Assembly: GCA_937952085.1 (NCBI GenBank)
Contig: CALFYQ010000403.1
Location: 1 to 6,593, forward strand
Origin: an uncultured Paracoccaceae bacterium
Lineage (GTDB): Bacteria > Pseudomonadota > Alphaproteobacteria > Rhodobacterales > Rhodobacteraceae
DNA length: 6,593 nucleotides
Reading direction: 5' to 3'
The notes under the pieces are model-generated. The model searched no databases and had not been told where the DNA came from. It was given only the letters and a program-made list of their open reading frames with translations. The position numbers and the translations under genes were made by a program. Positions 1-6,593 of the stretch are shown here, piece by piece; the stretch's first letter is position 1; every line of letters begins with the position of its first letter.

Positions 1-503
1 GACGGCGCGGAGATCCTGCCCTTTTCCCATCTCGAAGGTGCGAAGGTCGCCGCCGGCGCCCGGATCGGCCCCTATGCCCGGCTCCGGCGCGGCGCCGATG
101 TCGGCGTGGGCGCCCATGTCGGCAATTTCGTCGAGCTGAAATCCGCGCGGCTCGGCGCCGGGGCGAAGGCCAACCACCTCGCCTATCTCGGCGACGTGGC
201 GGTCGGCGAGGGCGCCAATGTCGGCGCCGGGGTCGTCTTCGCGAATTATGACGGCGTATTCAAATACCGCAGCGAAGTTGGTGCCGGCGCCTTCGTCGGC
301 TCCAACTCCACCATCATATCCCCGGTCTCCATCGGCGACGGCGCCTATGTCGCCGGCGGCGCGGTCGTGGCGGAGAGCGTCGAGCCCGGCGCGCTGGCGG
401 TGGCGCGCGCCCCGCTTCAGCAAAAACCCGGCATCGGCGCCCGACTCGTGGCCCGGCTCAAGGCCATGAAGGCCGCCGGGAAGAAGAAGGAAGGAGCGAT
501 CTG

Positions 504-504
<1 letters not shown>
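1..504 (+). CDS. glmU: GlmU, C-terminal acetyltransferase part (5' end cut off by window)
   Basis: Bifunctional N-acetylglucosamine-1-phosphate uridyltransferase / glucosamine-1-phosphate acetyltransferase. It makes UDP-GlcNAc in the cytoplasm for peptidoglycan and LPS. Only the last 167 codons are present; the frame is open from base 1, so the pyrophosphorylase domain lies outside. What is visible is the left-handed beta-helix of hexapeptide repeats (for example [27 protein letters not shown]). It carries the family landmarks [17 protein letters not shown] (His59 of the visible part, equivalent to the family's catalytic His) and NYDGVFK (residues 82-88, with the acetyl-CoA/substrate-binding Asn, Tyr and Lys). 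The C-terminus is a Lys-rich tail. The TGA stop overlaps the ATG of glmS by one base (TGATG), a pairing common in proteobacteria. I am confident of the identity. Confidence 0.96.
493..496 (+). promoter_or_regulatory. Shine-Dalgarno for glmS
   Basis: GGAG within a purine-rich stretch (AAGGAAGGAG), 7 bases before the glmS ATG. It lies inside the last codons of glmU. It fixes the glmS start and fits coupled translation with glmU. Confidence 0.75.
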
Positions 505-2327
<1,823 letters not shown>

Positions 2328-2377
2328 TCTCCACACCCAAACGGAACGAGGGCCGGCGGCGCCGGCGGGAACGGTCT

Positions 2378-2881
2378 ATGCGGTTCGGATTGTGGGGCGC
2401 TGCGGCGCTGGCCGGCGCGATGGCGGCGGCGGGGTGCTCGTCGACGCAGAAGACGACGGCGGTGGGGCCGACGCCCTATGACCGCACGGTCGTCGAAGAC
2501 TGCTACACGGTCGATCTCTTCACCGTCGCCAAGGTGGAGACGCCGGGCAAGGACGTGCCCTCGGAATGGGCGGGCTTCTCCGGCAAGTGGGGCAGCGCCG
2601 CCTGGGACGGCAAGTGGTGCCATGACCTCTACGTCCTGAAGATCGCCCCGACCGGCGAGGCGGAGGTGATGGACCTCCACGCGCCTTACGACCCGTGGAA
2701 CAAGCCGGCCACCGCCTTCCGCCGCAAGGCGTTCTTCACGAAGGACAATCGCCTTCGCGTCTCCTACGGCGCGGTGATCGTCGAATACTGGCTGGAGAAC
2801 GGCCGGCTCTACGGCCTTCGCAAGGAAGGCTCGGGCGAGCTTCGCATCGCCATGCTGCCGCGGGTGAACTCCAAGCTGTGA
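2378..2881 (+). CDS. Putative small lipoprotein, function unknown
   Basis: 167 aa. The N-terminus has one Arg, then a hydrophobic Ala/Gly-rich stretch ending AAAGC-SS. This reads as a lipoprotein signal peptide with Cys20 as the lipidated residue, although the lipobox is imperfect because Ala rather than Leu is at -3. After a Thr/Pro-rich linker come an Asp-Cys pair (Cys42), a Trp-rich segment with FSGKWGSAAWDGKW and Cys81, then alternating hydrophobic strands up to LRIAMLPR. The overall look is a small all-beta envelope protein, and Cys42 and Cys81 could form a disulfide; both points are inference. I do not recognise a named family. It starts 50 bases after glmS, and its stop overlaps the GTG start of the AlkD-like gene by 4 bases, so the two are probably co-translated. 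The ribosome site is weak (GGGA, 9 bases or so before ATG). Confidence 0.75.
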   Translation: MRFGLWGAAALAGAMAAAGCSSTQKTTAVGPTPYDRTVVEDCYTVDLFTVAKVETPGKDVPSEWAGFSGKWGSAAWDGKWCHDLYVLKIAPTGEAEVMDLHAPYDPWNKPATAFRRKAFFTKDNRLRVSYGAVIVEYWLENGRLYGLRKEGSGELRIAMLPRVNSKL

Positions 2882-3552
2882 CGCCAGAGGCCGCCCTCGC
2901 CGAGCTTCGCCAAGGCGCCGATTCCGGCAAGGCGGCGGAGATGGCCGCCTATCACAAGGCGCCGCGGGTCTATCTCGGCGTCTCGAACCCCGCCATCGCC
3001 GCGCGCGTCGCCGCATGGCGCGCCGCGCTCGACCTGCCCGGCCGCACCGAGCTCGCCGCCGGACTCTGGGAGACGGATATCCACGAGGCCCGCGTCGCCG
3101 CGGCGAAGCTTCTCACGCAGGCGCGGATGGCGGATGACGAGCCGGTCTGGCGCCTCGTCGCCTCCTGGGTTCCGCGGCTCGACGCCTGGGCCCTCGCCGA
3201 CCATGCCGCCGACGCCGGCTCCCGCCGCATCGCCGCGGCGCCCGCCCGGCTCGACGAGGTTGAGGAATGGACCGGGAGCGGGAACATGTGGGCCCGCCGC
3301 GCCGCCCTCACCTTCACGCTCCACCTCGCCAAGCTGAACCACCCCGGCCCCGAGGATCGCGCCCGGCGGGAGCGTGTGCTCGGCTGGGCGGCCGGCTATG
3401 TCGCCGACCGGGAATGGTTCATCCAGAAGGCGGTCTCATGGTGGCTCCGCACCCTCTCCAAGCGGGAGCCGGAGCGGGTGCGCGCCTTTCTCGAGGCGCA
3501 CGGGGCGCGCATGAAAGCCTTCGCGCGGAAGGACGCCGCGCGCCTTCTCTGA
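2878..3552 (+). CDS. AlkD-like DNA alkylation repair protein (HEAT-like repeat DNA glycosylase family)
   Basis: 224 aa from a GTG start that overlaps the preceding stop in a GTGA. The same frame stays open upstream (to 2695), but only inside the lipoprotein gene, so the coupled GTG is the sensible start. The protein is all-helical and matches the DNA alkylation repair family: YHKAPRVYLGV near 25-35, IHEARVAAAKLL (68-79), SWVPRLDAWALADH (96-109), NMWARRAAL (136-144) and WFIQKAVSWWLRTLSK (180-195). By analogy with Bacillus cereus AlkD, Trp104 and Asp108 correspond to the Trp-x3-Asp pair of the active site. Arg140/141 correspond to its arginine, and Trp188/189 to the third active-site aromatic. 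The expected role is excision of bulky or cationic N3- and N7-alkylpurines. It ends 6 bases from the stop of a convergent small gene. Family assignment is firm; the exact substrate is not. Confidence 0.9.
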   Translation: MTPEAALAELRQGADSGKAAEMAAYHKAPRVYLGVSNPAIAARVAAWRAALDLPGRTELAAGLWETDIHEARVAAAKLLTQARMADDEPVWRLVASWVPRLDAWALADHAADAGSRRIAAAPARLDEVEEWTGSGNMWARRAALTFTLHLAKLNHPGPEDRARRERVLGWAAGYVADREWFIQKAVSWWLRTLSKREPERVRAFLEAHGARMKAFARKDAARLL

Positions 3553-3558
3553 GCGGGA

Positions 3559-3768
3559 TCAGACCGATCCGTCGTCTGCGATCCTGAGCCCGCCGGATAG
3601 CAGCGGGTCGCTCACCTTCCGGGTCATCGTGCTGATCCTCGATCGCGCGGGATCGATCTTCATGGGGTTGAGCGAAAGTCTCGCTCCACCCTGCGCGCCG
3701 TCGAGCGCGCTCTCGTCCAGTTCGACGGCGCTCGCCTCGGTGATCTTGTCAGCCTTGTCGACCGACAC
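3559..3768 (-). CDS. Double-glycine leader peptide B, candidate exported/RiPP-like precursor
   Basis: 69 aa from the GTG at 3768. Leader 1-28 ends ELDESALDGAQGG; the core (29-69, 41 aa) has no Cys and contains several Arg, Ser and Thr. It ends LRIADDGSV. Aligned without gaps to peptide A (3899-4090), residues 12-29 agree at 16 of 18 positions, D39-P40 and T47 coincide, and the tail DGSV is shared. Start choice: the GTG falls exactly opposite Met1 of peptide A, but there is no Shine-Dalgarno. In-frame ATG codons at 3807 and 3804 would add 13 or 12 residues (MMSGDALPRRRDS) and also lack one, so the longer form remains possible. Leu at -12 and -7 before Gly-Gly fits leaders cut by C39-peptidase transporters. 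It converges on the AlkD-like gene. Mature product and activity are unknown. Confidence 0.72.
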   Translation of the reverse strand: MSVDKADKITEASAVELDESALDGAQGGARLSLNPMKIDPARSRISTMTRKVSDPLLSGGLRIADDGSV

Positions 3769-3857
3769 CGAATCACGGCGCCGCGGAAGCGCGTCGCCCG
3801 ACATCATGGTTGACGTGAGAGGTGCGCCGGCCGAATGCCGTTTCGCACGCGATGAAA

Positions 3858-3882
3858 GGGCCCGCCGCCAAGCCGCGGGCCC
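3858..3882 (-). terminator. Hairpin between peptides A and B, possible terminator or attenuator
   Basis: A perfect 8-bp inverted repeat, GGGCCCGC (3858-3865) and GCGGGCCC (3875-3882), with a 9-base loop, starts 17 bases downstream of the peptide A stop. Read on the - strand it is followed by TTTCAT, a very short T-run. It may be a weak intrinsic terminator, a 3'-end stabiliser or an attenuator that reduces transcription into peptide B. The structure is seen directly; the function is inferred. Confidence 0.5.
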
Positions 3883-3898
3883 CGTCCGGCCGCACGGC

Positions 3899-4090
3899 TC
3901 AGACCGAACCGTCTCCGGTGAGCGTCCGGGTCGCCGTCGTCTGGATCGAAGTCTTGGTGATCTTGATCGTCGGGTCGCTGAACTTGAACGCGAAATCGTA
4001 GGTCGCGCCGCCCTGCGCCCGATCCAGCGCGCCTTCGTCGAGTTCGACCGCGCTCGCCTTCGTGGATTCGTCCGTCGTCTTGCCGGCCAT
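3899..4090 (-). CDS. Double-glycine leader peptide A, candidate exported/RiPP-like precursor
   Basis: 63 aa, starting at ATG 4090 with a GGAG 7 bases upstream. Longer in-frame starts exist (to 4207) but are not supported by a ribosome site or by the paralogue. The leader (1-28) is hydrophilic and ends ELDEGALDRAQGG. Leu17 (-12), Leu22 (-7), Ala25 (-4) and Gly27-Gly28 fit the double-glycine pattern cut by C39-peptidase ABC exporters. The predicted core (29-63, 35 aa) is aromatic at first (ATYDFAFKF), then Thr/Lys-rich with alternating Ile and Thr, and ends TGDGSV. It has nine Thr, three Lys and no Cys, so neither lanthionine bridges nor disulfides are possible. It lies 173 bases after the methyltransferase on the same strand, with paralogue B downstream. 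The role is inferred from leader and context; no known family is recognised. Confidence 0.8.
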   Translation of the reverse strand: MAGKTTDESTKASAVELDEGALDRAQGGATYDFAFKFSDPTIKITKTSIQTTATRTLTGDGSV

Positions 4091-4097
4091 GGGGGAT

Positions 4098-4101
4098 CTC
4101 C
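4098..4101 (-). promoter_or_regulatory. Shine-Dalgarno for peptide A
   Basis: GGAG on the - strand, separated by 7 bases (ATCCCCC) from the ATG at 4090. It is the main evidence for the 63-aa start over longer in-frame options. Confidence 0.7.
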
Positions 4102-4205
4102 GACTTGTCCGGGCGCCCGAACGCTGCGCCCATTCACCAAGATTAGCCCGCGCCGGCGGAACCGTCAGGATTTTTCTCACACGCTTTCGCAGGGCCCCCG
4201 CCGAC

Positions 4206-4225
4206 ATTTGTAAGGTTATTTGTAA
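4206..4225 (-). repeat. Two direct copies of TTACAAAT, 12-base period, in AT-rich leader of peptide A
   Basis: TTACAAAT occurs at 4225-4218 and again at 4213-4206 on the - strand, separated by AACC. Bases 4206-4230 are only about 20% GC in a region otherwise far above 60%. The copies contain TACAAA, a passable -10 element; TTGATA at 4249-4244 lies 19 bases before the first copy. A promoter for the peptide genes is plausible here, giving an untranslated leader of roughly 110 bases. The repeat is seen; the promoter role is inference. Confidence 0.45.
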
Positions 4226-4228
4226 TCA

Positions 4229-4253
4229 AAGGCTTGATACGCCTATCAACCTT
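4229..4253 (-). terminator. Hairpin 11 bases after the methyltransferase stop
   Basis: On the - strand AAGGTTGATA pairs with TATCAAGCCTT (one bulged G) around a GGCG loop, a 10-bp stem beginning 11 bases after the methyltransferase TGA. It is followed by T-G-A-T-T rather than a clean T-run, so it is at best a weak terminator. The same bases form an array of TTGAT/ATCAA half-sites and could instead be an operator. Confidence 0.4.
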
Positions 4254-4260
4254 GATACGC
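4233..4260 (-). repeat. Direct repeat GCGTATCAAG x2 inside an inverted half-site array
   Basis: The 10-mer GCGTATCAAG is present twice on the - strand, at 4260-4251 and 4242-4233, 18 bases apart start to start. Between them lies the inverted copy GTTGATAGGC. On the + strand the order is ATCAA-N4-TTGAT-N6-ATCAA-N2-TTGAT from 4225 to 4256. This resembles a multi-site binding region for a dimeric regulator. The outer TTGAT-N6-ATCAA spacing differs from the N4 spacing of FNR/FixK boxes. Confidence 0.45.
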
Positions 4261-4263
4261 GCG

Positions 4264-5571
4264 TCAGAACCGCTCGACCCCGAGCCGAAGGAGCCGCGCC
4301 GAAGGCGCCGCCGCCGCCATCTCCGCCGCCGTCGCCGAGACGGGGCCAAAGGCCCCGGCCAGCGCCGTAACCACGCCTGTCTCCCGCGCCGCCCGGTTGA
4401 AGCGTTCCGCCGGCGCCCCGTCCGCCGCCCGCGGCGCCGCCGGCCGCACCAGCCCCGCGATCAGCAGGCAATCGAGCGCGTTCCTGAGGTCGGCGAGCCC
4501 CAGGGGCGCCTCCGCCGCGATCTCTGCGAAGGCGCGCGGCCCCTCCGAAAGCGCCGCCATCAGGCGCCGCGCCGCTTCGTTGTCGAAGCGAAGCCGCCCG
4601 GCCGGACCGGCATGTTCGAGCGGCGCCTCGGGCCCCGCCGCCGCGGCGAGCCAGAGCGCGTCCCGCGCCTCCGGGTCCGCTGCGGCGTCCCGCACATAAA
4701 GGTCCACCCGGAACGACGCATCGCGAAAGAGGTCCACCATCCCGTCCCGCTCCGCCTCGGGAACGCGGGCGAGCGCCTCCCGCTGCGCGCGGCGGAGCGT
4801 CAGGTCCGGCCGGATCCGGTCGAATCCGGCCTGCCCGGCGTAGCGGAGCCCCCGCGCCGCCGCCATCGCCATCGCCTCGACAGACCAGAGCGGCGCCCAG
4901 CCCTCGCTCAACCATTCATGCGGGAAATAGGCCTCGGGCGCCTCGCCGCGTAGCTTCCTCAGCCATTCGACCAGCCCGGTCGGGACGGATCCGAGCGCCG
5001 TTCCGCCGAGCGCCTCCACCGCCGCCAGCGCCGCGTCGAACCGCTCCACCGGCCCGCCTTCCGCCCCCGCCGCGAAGGCGACGAGCGCGCGGCGAAGCGC
5101 CATCCGCCCGGCCCAGCCCGGCATCGCGTTGTATCCGACCGCGAAGACCCCGCCCGGCGCCAGCCGCGCCGCCGCGAGGTCGAAGAGCGCCGCCCGCGCC
5201 GCCGGCGAGACCCAGGCCAGCACCCCTTGCGCCGTCACGAAGTCGCAATCCGCCGCGCCGCCCGTCGCCGCTTCGAAGGTCGCCGCCCGCAACGTCAGGT
5301 TCTTCGGTCGCCCCGGAAAGGCGAGGCCGCGCGCGACATGCGCCTCCGCCCCGTCGATCCCCTCGAACGCCGCCTCCGGATGCGCCGCCGCCGAGGCGGC
5401 GAGGCCGATCCCGTCGCCGCAGCCGAGGTCGAGCAGCCGGAACCGCCGCAGCGAGGGCGGCCGCAGCCCCGCCAGCGCCATCGCCCCGGCGATCCAGGCC
5501 GGCGCCGTCCGCGATTCGAAATGCGCCGGGTAGGCGATCTCGCTCATGTAGCCGTCGAGCCGGTTCGCCAT
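4264..5571 (-). CDS. Class I SAM-dependent methyltransferase with methyltransferase regulatory domain
   Basis: 435 aa from ATG 5571, which has GGGAAGG just upstream; the frame stays open far into the opposite hlyD gene, but that is GC-rich shadow. The N-terminus (YPAHFESRTAPAW, 14-26) is typical of the family. It is followed by SAM motif I LLDLGCGDGIG (46-56), the acidic EGID (70-73), QGVLAWVSP (115-123) and RLAPGGVFAVGYNAMPGW (136-153). The YNAxPGW junction precedes the regulatory region (about 155-320, PF10119-like). Residues from about 324 to 380 look like a winged helix ending LLIAGLVRP. The rickettsial protein-lysine methyltransferases PKMT1/2 share this architecture, which makes a protein or peptide side chain a reasonable substrate, though this is not shown. 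It is divergent from hlyD (94 bases between starts) and upstream of the leader peptides on the same strand. It may methylate those peptides or another envelope protein. Confidence 0.87.
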   Translation of the reverse strand: MANRLDGYMSEIAYPAHFESRTAPAWIAGAMALAGLRPPSLRRFRLLDLGCGDGIGLAASAAAHPEAAFEGIDGAEAHVARGLAFPGRPKNLTLRAATFEAATGGAADCDFVTAQGVLAWVSPAARAALFDLAAARLAPGGVFAVGYNAMPGWAGRMALRRALVAFAAGAEGGPVERFDAALAAVEALGGTALGSVPTGLVEWLRKLRGEAPEAYFPHEWLSEGWAPLWSVEAMAMAAARGLRYAGQAGFDRIRPDLTLRRAQREALARVPEAERDGMVDLFRDASFRVDLYVRDAAADPEARDALWLAAAAGPEAPLEHAGPAGRLRFDNEAARRLMAALSEGPRAFAEIAAEAPLGLADLRNALDCLLIAGLVRPAAPRAADGAPAERFNRAARETGVVTALAGAFGPVSATAAEMAAAAPSARLLRLGVERF

Positions 5572-5622
5572 CCCCGCCCTTCCCGCAGCGTGCGTTTCCT
5601 CGCGCGGCTTGCCCGCCAGATC

Positions 5623-5631
5623 TGCTATGTT
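5623..5631 (+). promoter_or_regulatory. Candidate extended -10 promoter for hlyD in the divergent intergenic region
   Basis: TGCTATGTT reads as an extended -10 (TGn-TATGTT, four of six matches to TATAAT) 34 bases before the hlyD ATG. No good -35 is visible at 17 bases. The 94-base gap between the divergent starts must hold the hlyD promoter and, unless it lies elsewhere, the methyltransferase promoter; I see no convincing one for the latter. Confidence 0.3.
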
Positions 5632-5665
5632 TCCCCAAATTGCGCGGCCGCGGGAGGGGCCGGCG

Positions 5666-6593
5666 ATGTCCCAGTCGATCTTCCGCCAGGCCGCGCTGGA
5701 CCGGCTCGCCTCTCCCGAGCGGCTGGACCGTCCGGCTCGGTTGGTCGGCGCGCCCGCGAAGCTGATCCTTCTCGCCGTCCTCCTCGGCGTCGGCGCGGCC
5801 GGGGCCTTCGCCGTCACCGCCCGGGCGCCCGTCACCATCTCCGCCGAGGGCGTGCTGATCGACCGCGGCGGCCTTGTCGAGGTGGCGGCGGATCGCGGCG
5901 GAAGGATCGAGCGGCTCTCCCTCTCCCCCGGCGCGCTGGTCGAGGCCGGCGCCGTCGTCGCCACGCTCAGCCAGGCCGAACTGAAGCGGGAGCTCGAGGC
6001 CGCCGAGGCGCGGCGGGACGACGCGCGCGCCCGCCTCTCCCGCTTCCGAGCCTTCCACGCCGAGCAGGCCGCGCGCGAGACCCGCGCCGACGAGGCCCGG
6101 AAGGAGACGATCGGCCGCGCGCTCGACGTGCTTCGCGACCGGGTGAAGCTGCTGGACGAGCGCGCCGAGAAGACGCGGGAGCTGTTCGAGCGGCAGGTCG
6201 TCGTTCGCGACCGGCTGATCGAGACCGAGGTCGCCGCCACCGACGCGCGGGAGCGGATCTCGGTGCTGGAGGAGGAGGCGCTCCGCCTCGACCTCGCCGC
6301 GGTGGAGCGCGACAGCGAGCGGCGGATCGCCGAACTGGACGAGAGCCTGAAGGTCGAGGAGGCGGAGCGCGAGGCGGAGCGCCTCCGCGCCCGGCTCGAC
6401 GAAAGCCTGGTGATCCGCGCCCAGCGGGCCGGCCGCGTCGTCGAGGTGAAGGTGAACGAGGGGGACGTGATCGGCGCCGGCGCCGCCCTCGCAACGCTCG
6501 CCCCGCCGGGCGGCGGCGAGCTCGAAGCGGTGCTCTACGCCGCGCCCGGCGAAGGCAAGCGGATCGAGGCCGGGATGCGCGCCGAGAGCTCCC
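5666..6593 (+). CDS. HlyD-family membrane fusion protein of the NHLP/NHLM bacteriocin-export type (3' end cut off)
   Basis: 309 codons are present and the frame is open at the right edge. It starts at ATG 5666 after GGGAGGGG. The N-terminus SIFRQAALDRLASPERLD matches the pattern LFRxxALxRLxSPExLD that I recall as characteristic of NHLP bacteriocin-system secretion proteins. A single membrane segment (about 32-52) follows, then an LxEGVLIDRGGLVEV strand region. The first half of a lipoyl-like domain (about 69-102, PGALVEAGAVVATL) leads into a long charged coiled-coil hairpin (about 103-245). The returning lipoyl half (about 247-279, RAGRVVEVKVNEGDVIGAGAALATL) is followed by the start of the beta-barrel domain. 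Role: periplasmic adaptor coupling an inner-membrane ABC exporter to the outer membrane. In this family the ABC transporter/C39-peptidase genes are usually adjacent, so they are expected just beyond the edge (inference). Confidence 0.88.
   Translation, partial: MSQSIFRQAALDRLASPERLDRPARLVGAPAKLILLAVLLGVGAAGAFAVTARAPVTISAEGVLIDRGGLVEVAADRGGRIERLSLSPGALVEAGAVVATLSQAELKRELEAAEARRDDARARLSRFRAFHAEQAARETRADEARKETIGRALDVLRDRVKLLDERAEKTRELFERQVVVRDRLIETEVAATDARERISVLEEEALRLDLAAVERDSERRIAELDESLKVEEAEREAERLRARLDESLVIRAQRAGRVVEVKVNEGDVIGAGAALATLAPPGGGELEAVLYAAPGEGKRIEAGMRAESS

Noticed and set aside
2352..2366. GCCGGC-GGC-GCCGGC inverted repeat between glmS and the lipoprotein gene, possible terminator
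   Set aside because: There is no T-run, the loop is only 3 bases, and GCCGGC repeats are frequent by chance at this GC content.
3556..3570. GGATC-N5-GATCC hairpin at the convergent gene ends as a bidirectional terminator
   Set aside because: The stem is only 5 bp, it overlaps the peptide B stop region and it lacks T-runs on either side.
4110..4119. Palindrome CGGGCGCCCG upstream of peptide A
   Set aside because: It is a 10-base GC palindrome, expected by chance in this composition, with nothing else to support an operator.
3629..4213. + strand open frame of 194 codons across the peptide region
   Set aside because: It has no recognisable homology and an Arg/Pro-rich composition. The opposite strand carries two paralogous peptides with synonymous divergence, which explains the sequence better.
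4234..4249. TTGAT...ATCAA as an FNR/FixK box
   Set aside because: The spacing is 6 bases rather than the 4 of the FNR/FixK consensus, and the half-sites continue into a larger array.
5572..6240. N-terminal extension of the methyltransferase frame through hlyD
   Set aside because: The extension is Ser/Arg/Ala-rich shadow of hlyD on the other strand. Family homology begins just after ATG 5571, which has a purine-rich ribosome site.

Overview
The window is very GC-rich and shows the codon bias of a high-GC proteobacterium. The glmU-glmS pair and the AlkD-like protein fit an alphaproteobacterium (Rhodobacterales or Rhodospirillales-like). That placement is an inference from protein flavour and base composition, not from a marker gene.

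Left half (1-3552, all + strand), housekeeping. It holds the 3' end of glmU, then glmS overlapping it by one base, so the two amino-sugar genes for UDP-GlcNAc synthesis are translationally linked. After a 50-base gap come a small putative lipoprotein of unknown function and an AlkD-type DNA alkylation repair protein. These two overlap by 4 bases (GTGA).

Right half (3559-6593), accessory peptide-export locus. Two small paralogous genes on the - strand encode 63 and 69 aa peptides. They share a short leader ending in a double glycine (ELDExALDxAQGG) and a C-terminal DGSV tail, but their cores differ and contain no cysteine. Upstream of them on the same strand is a class I SAM-dependent methyltransferase of the type that carries a methyltransferase regulatory domain. 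Divergent from it, and running off the right edge, is an HlyD-type membrane fusion protein. Its N-terminus matches the NHLP/NHLM bacteriocin-export HlyD family.

Model (inference). The two peptides are ribosomally made precursors cleaved after Gly-Gly and exported by an ABC transporter, probably of the C39-peptidase/NHLM type and encoded beyond the right edge together with this HlyD. The methyltransferase is a candidate tailoring enzyme. An AT-rich repeat array between methyltransferase and peptides, and a hairpin between the two peptides, suggest dedicated control of peptide expression. The island meets the housekeeping block convergently, with 6 bases between stop codons.
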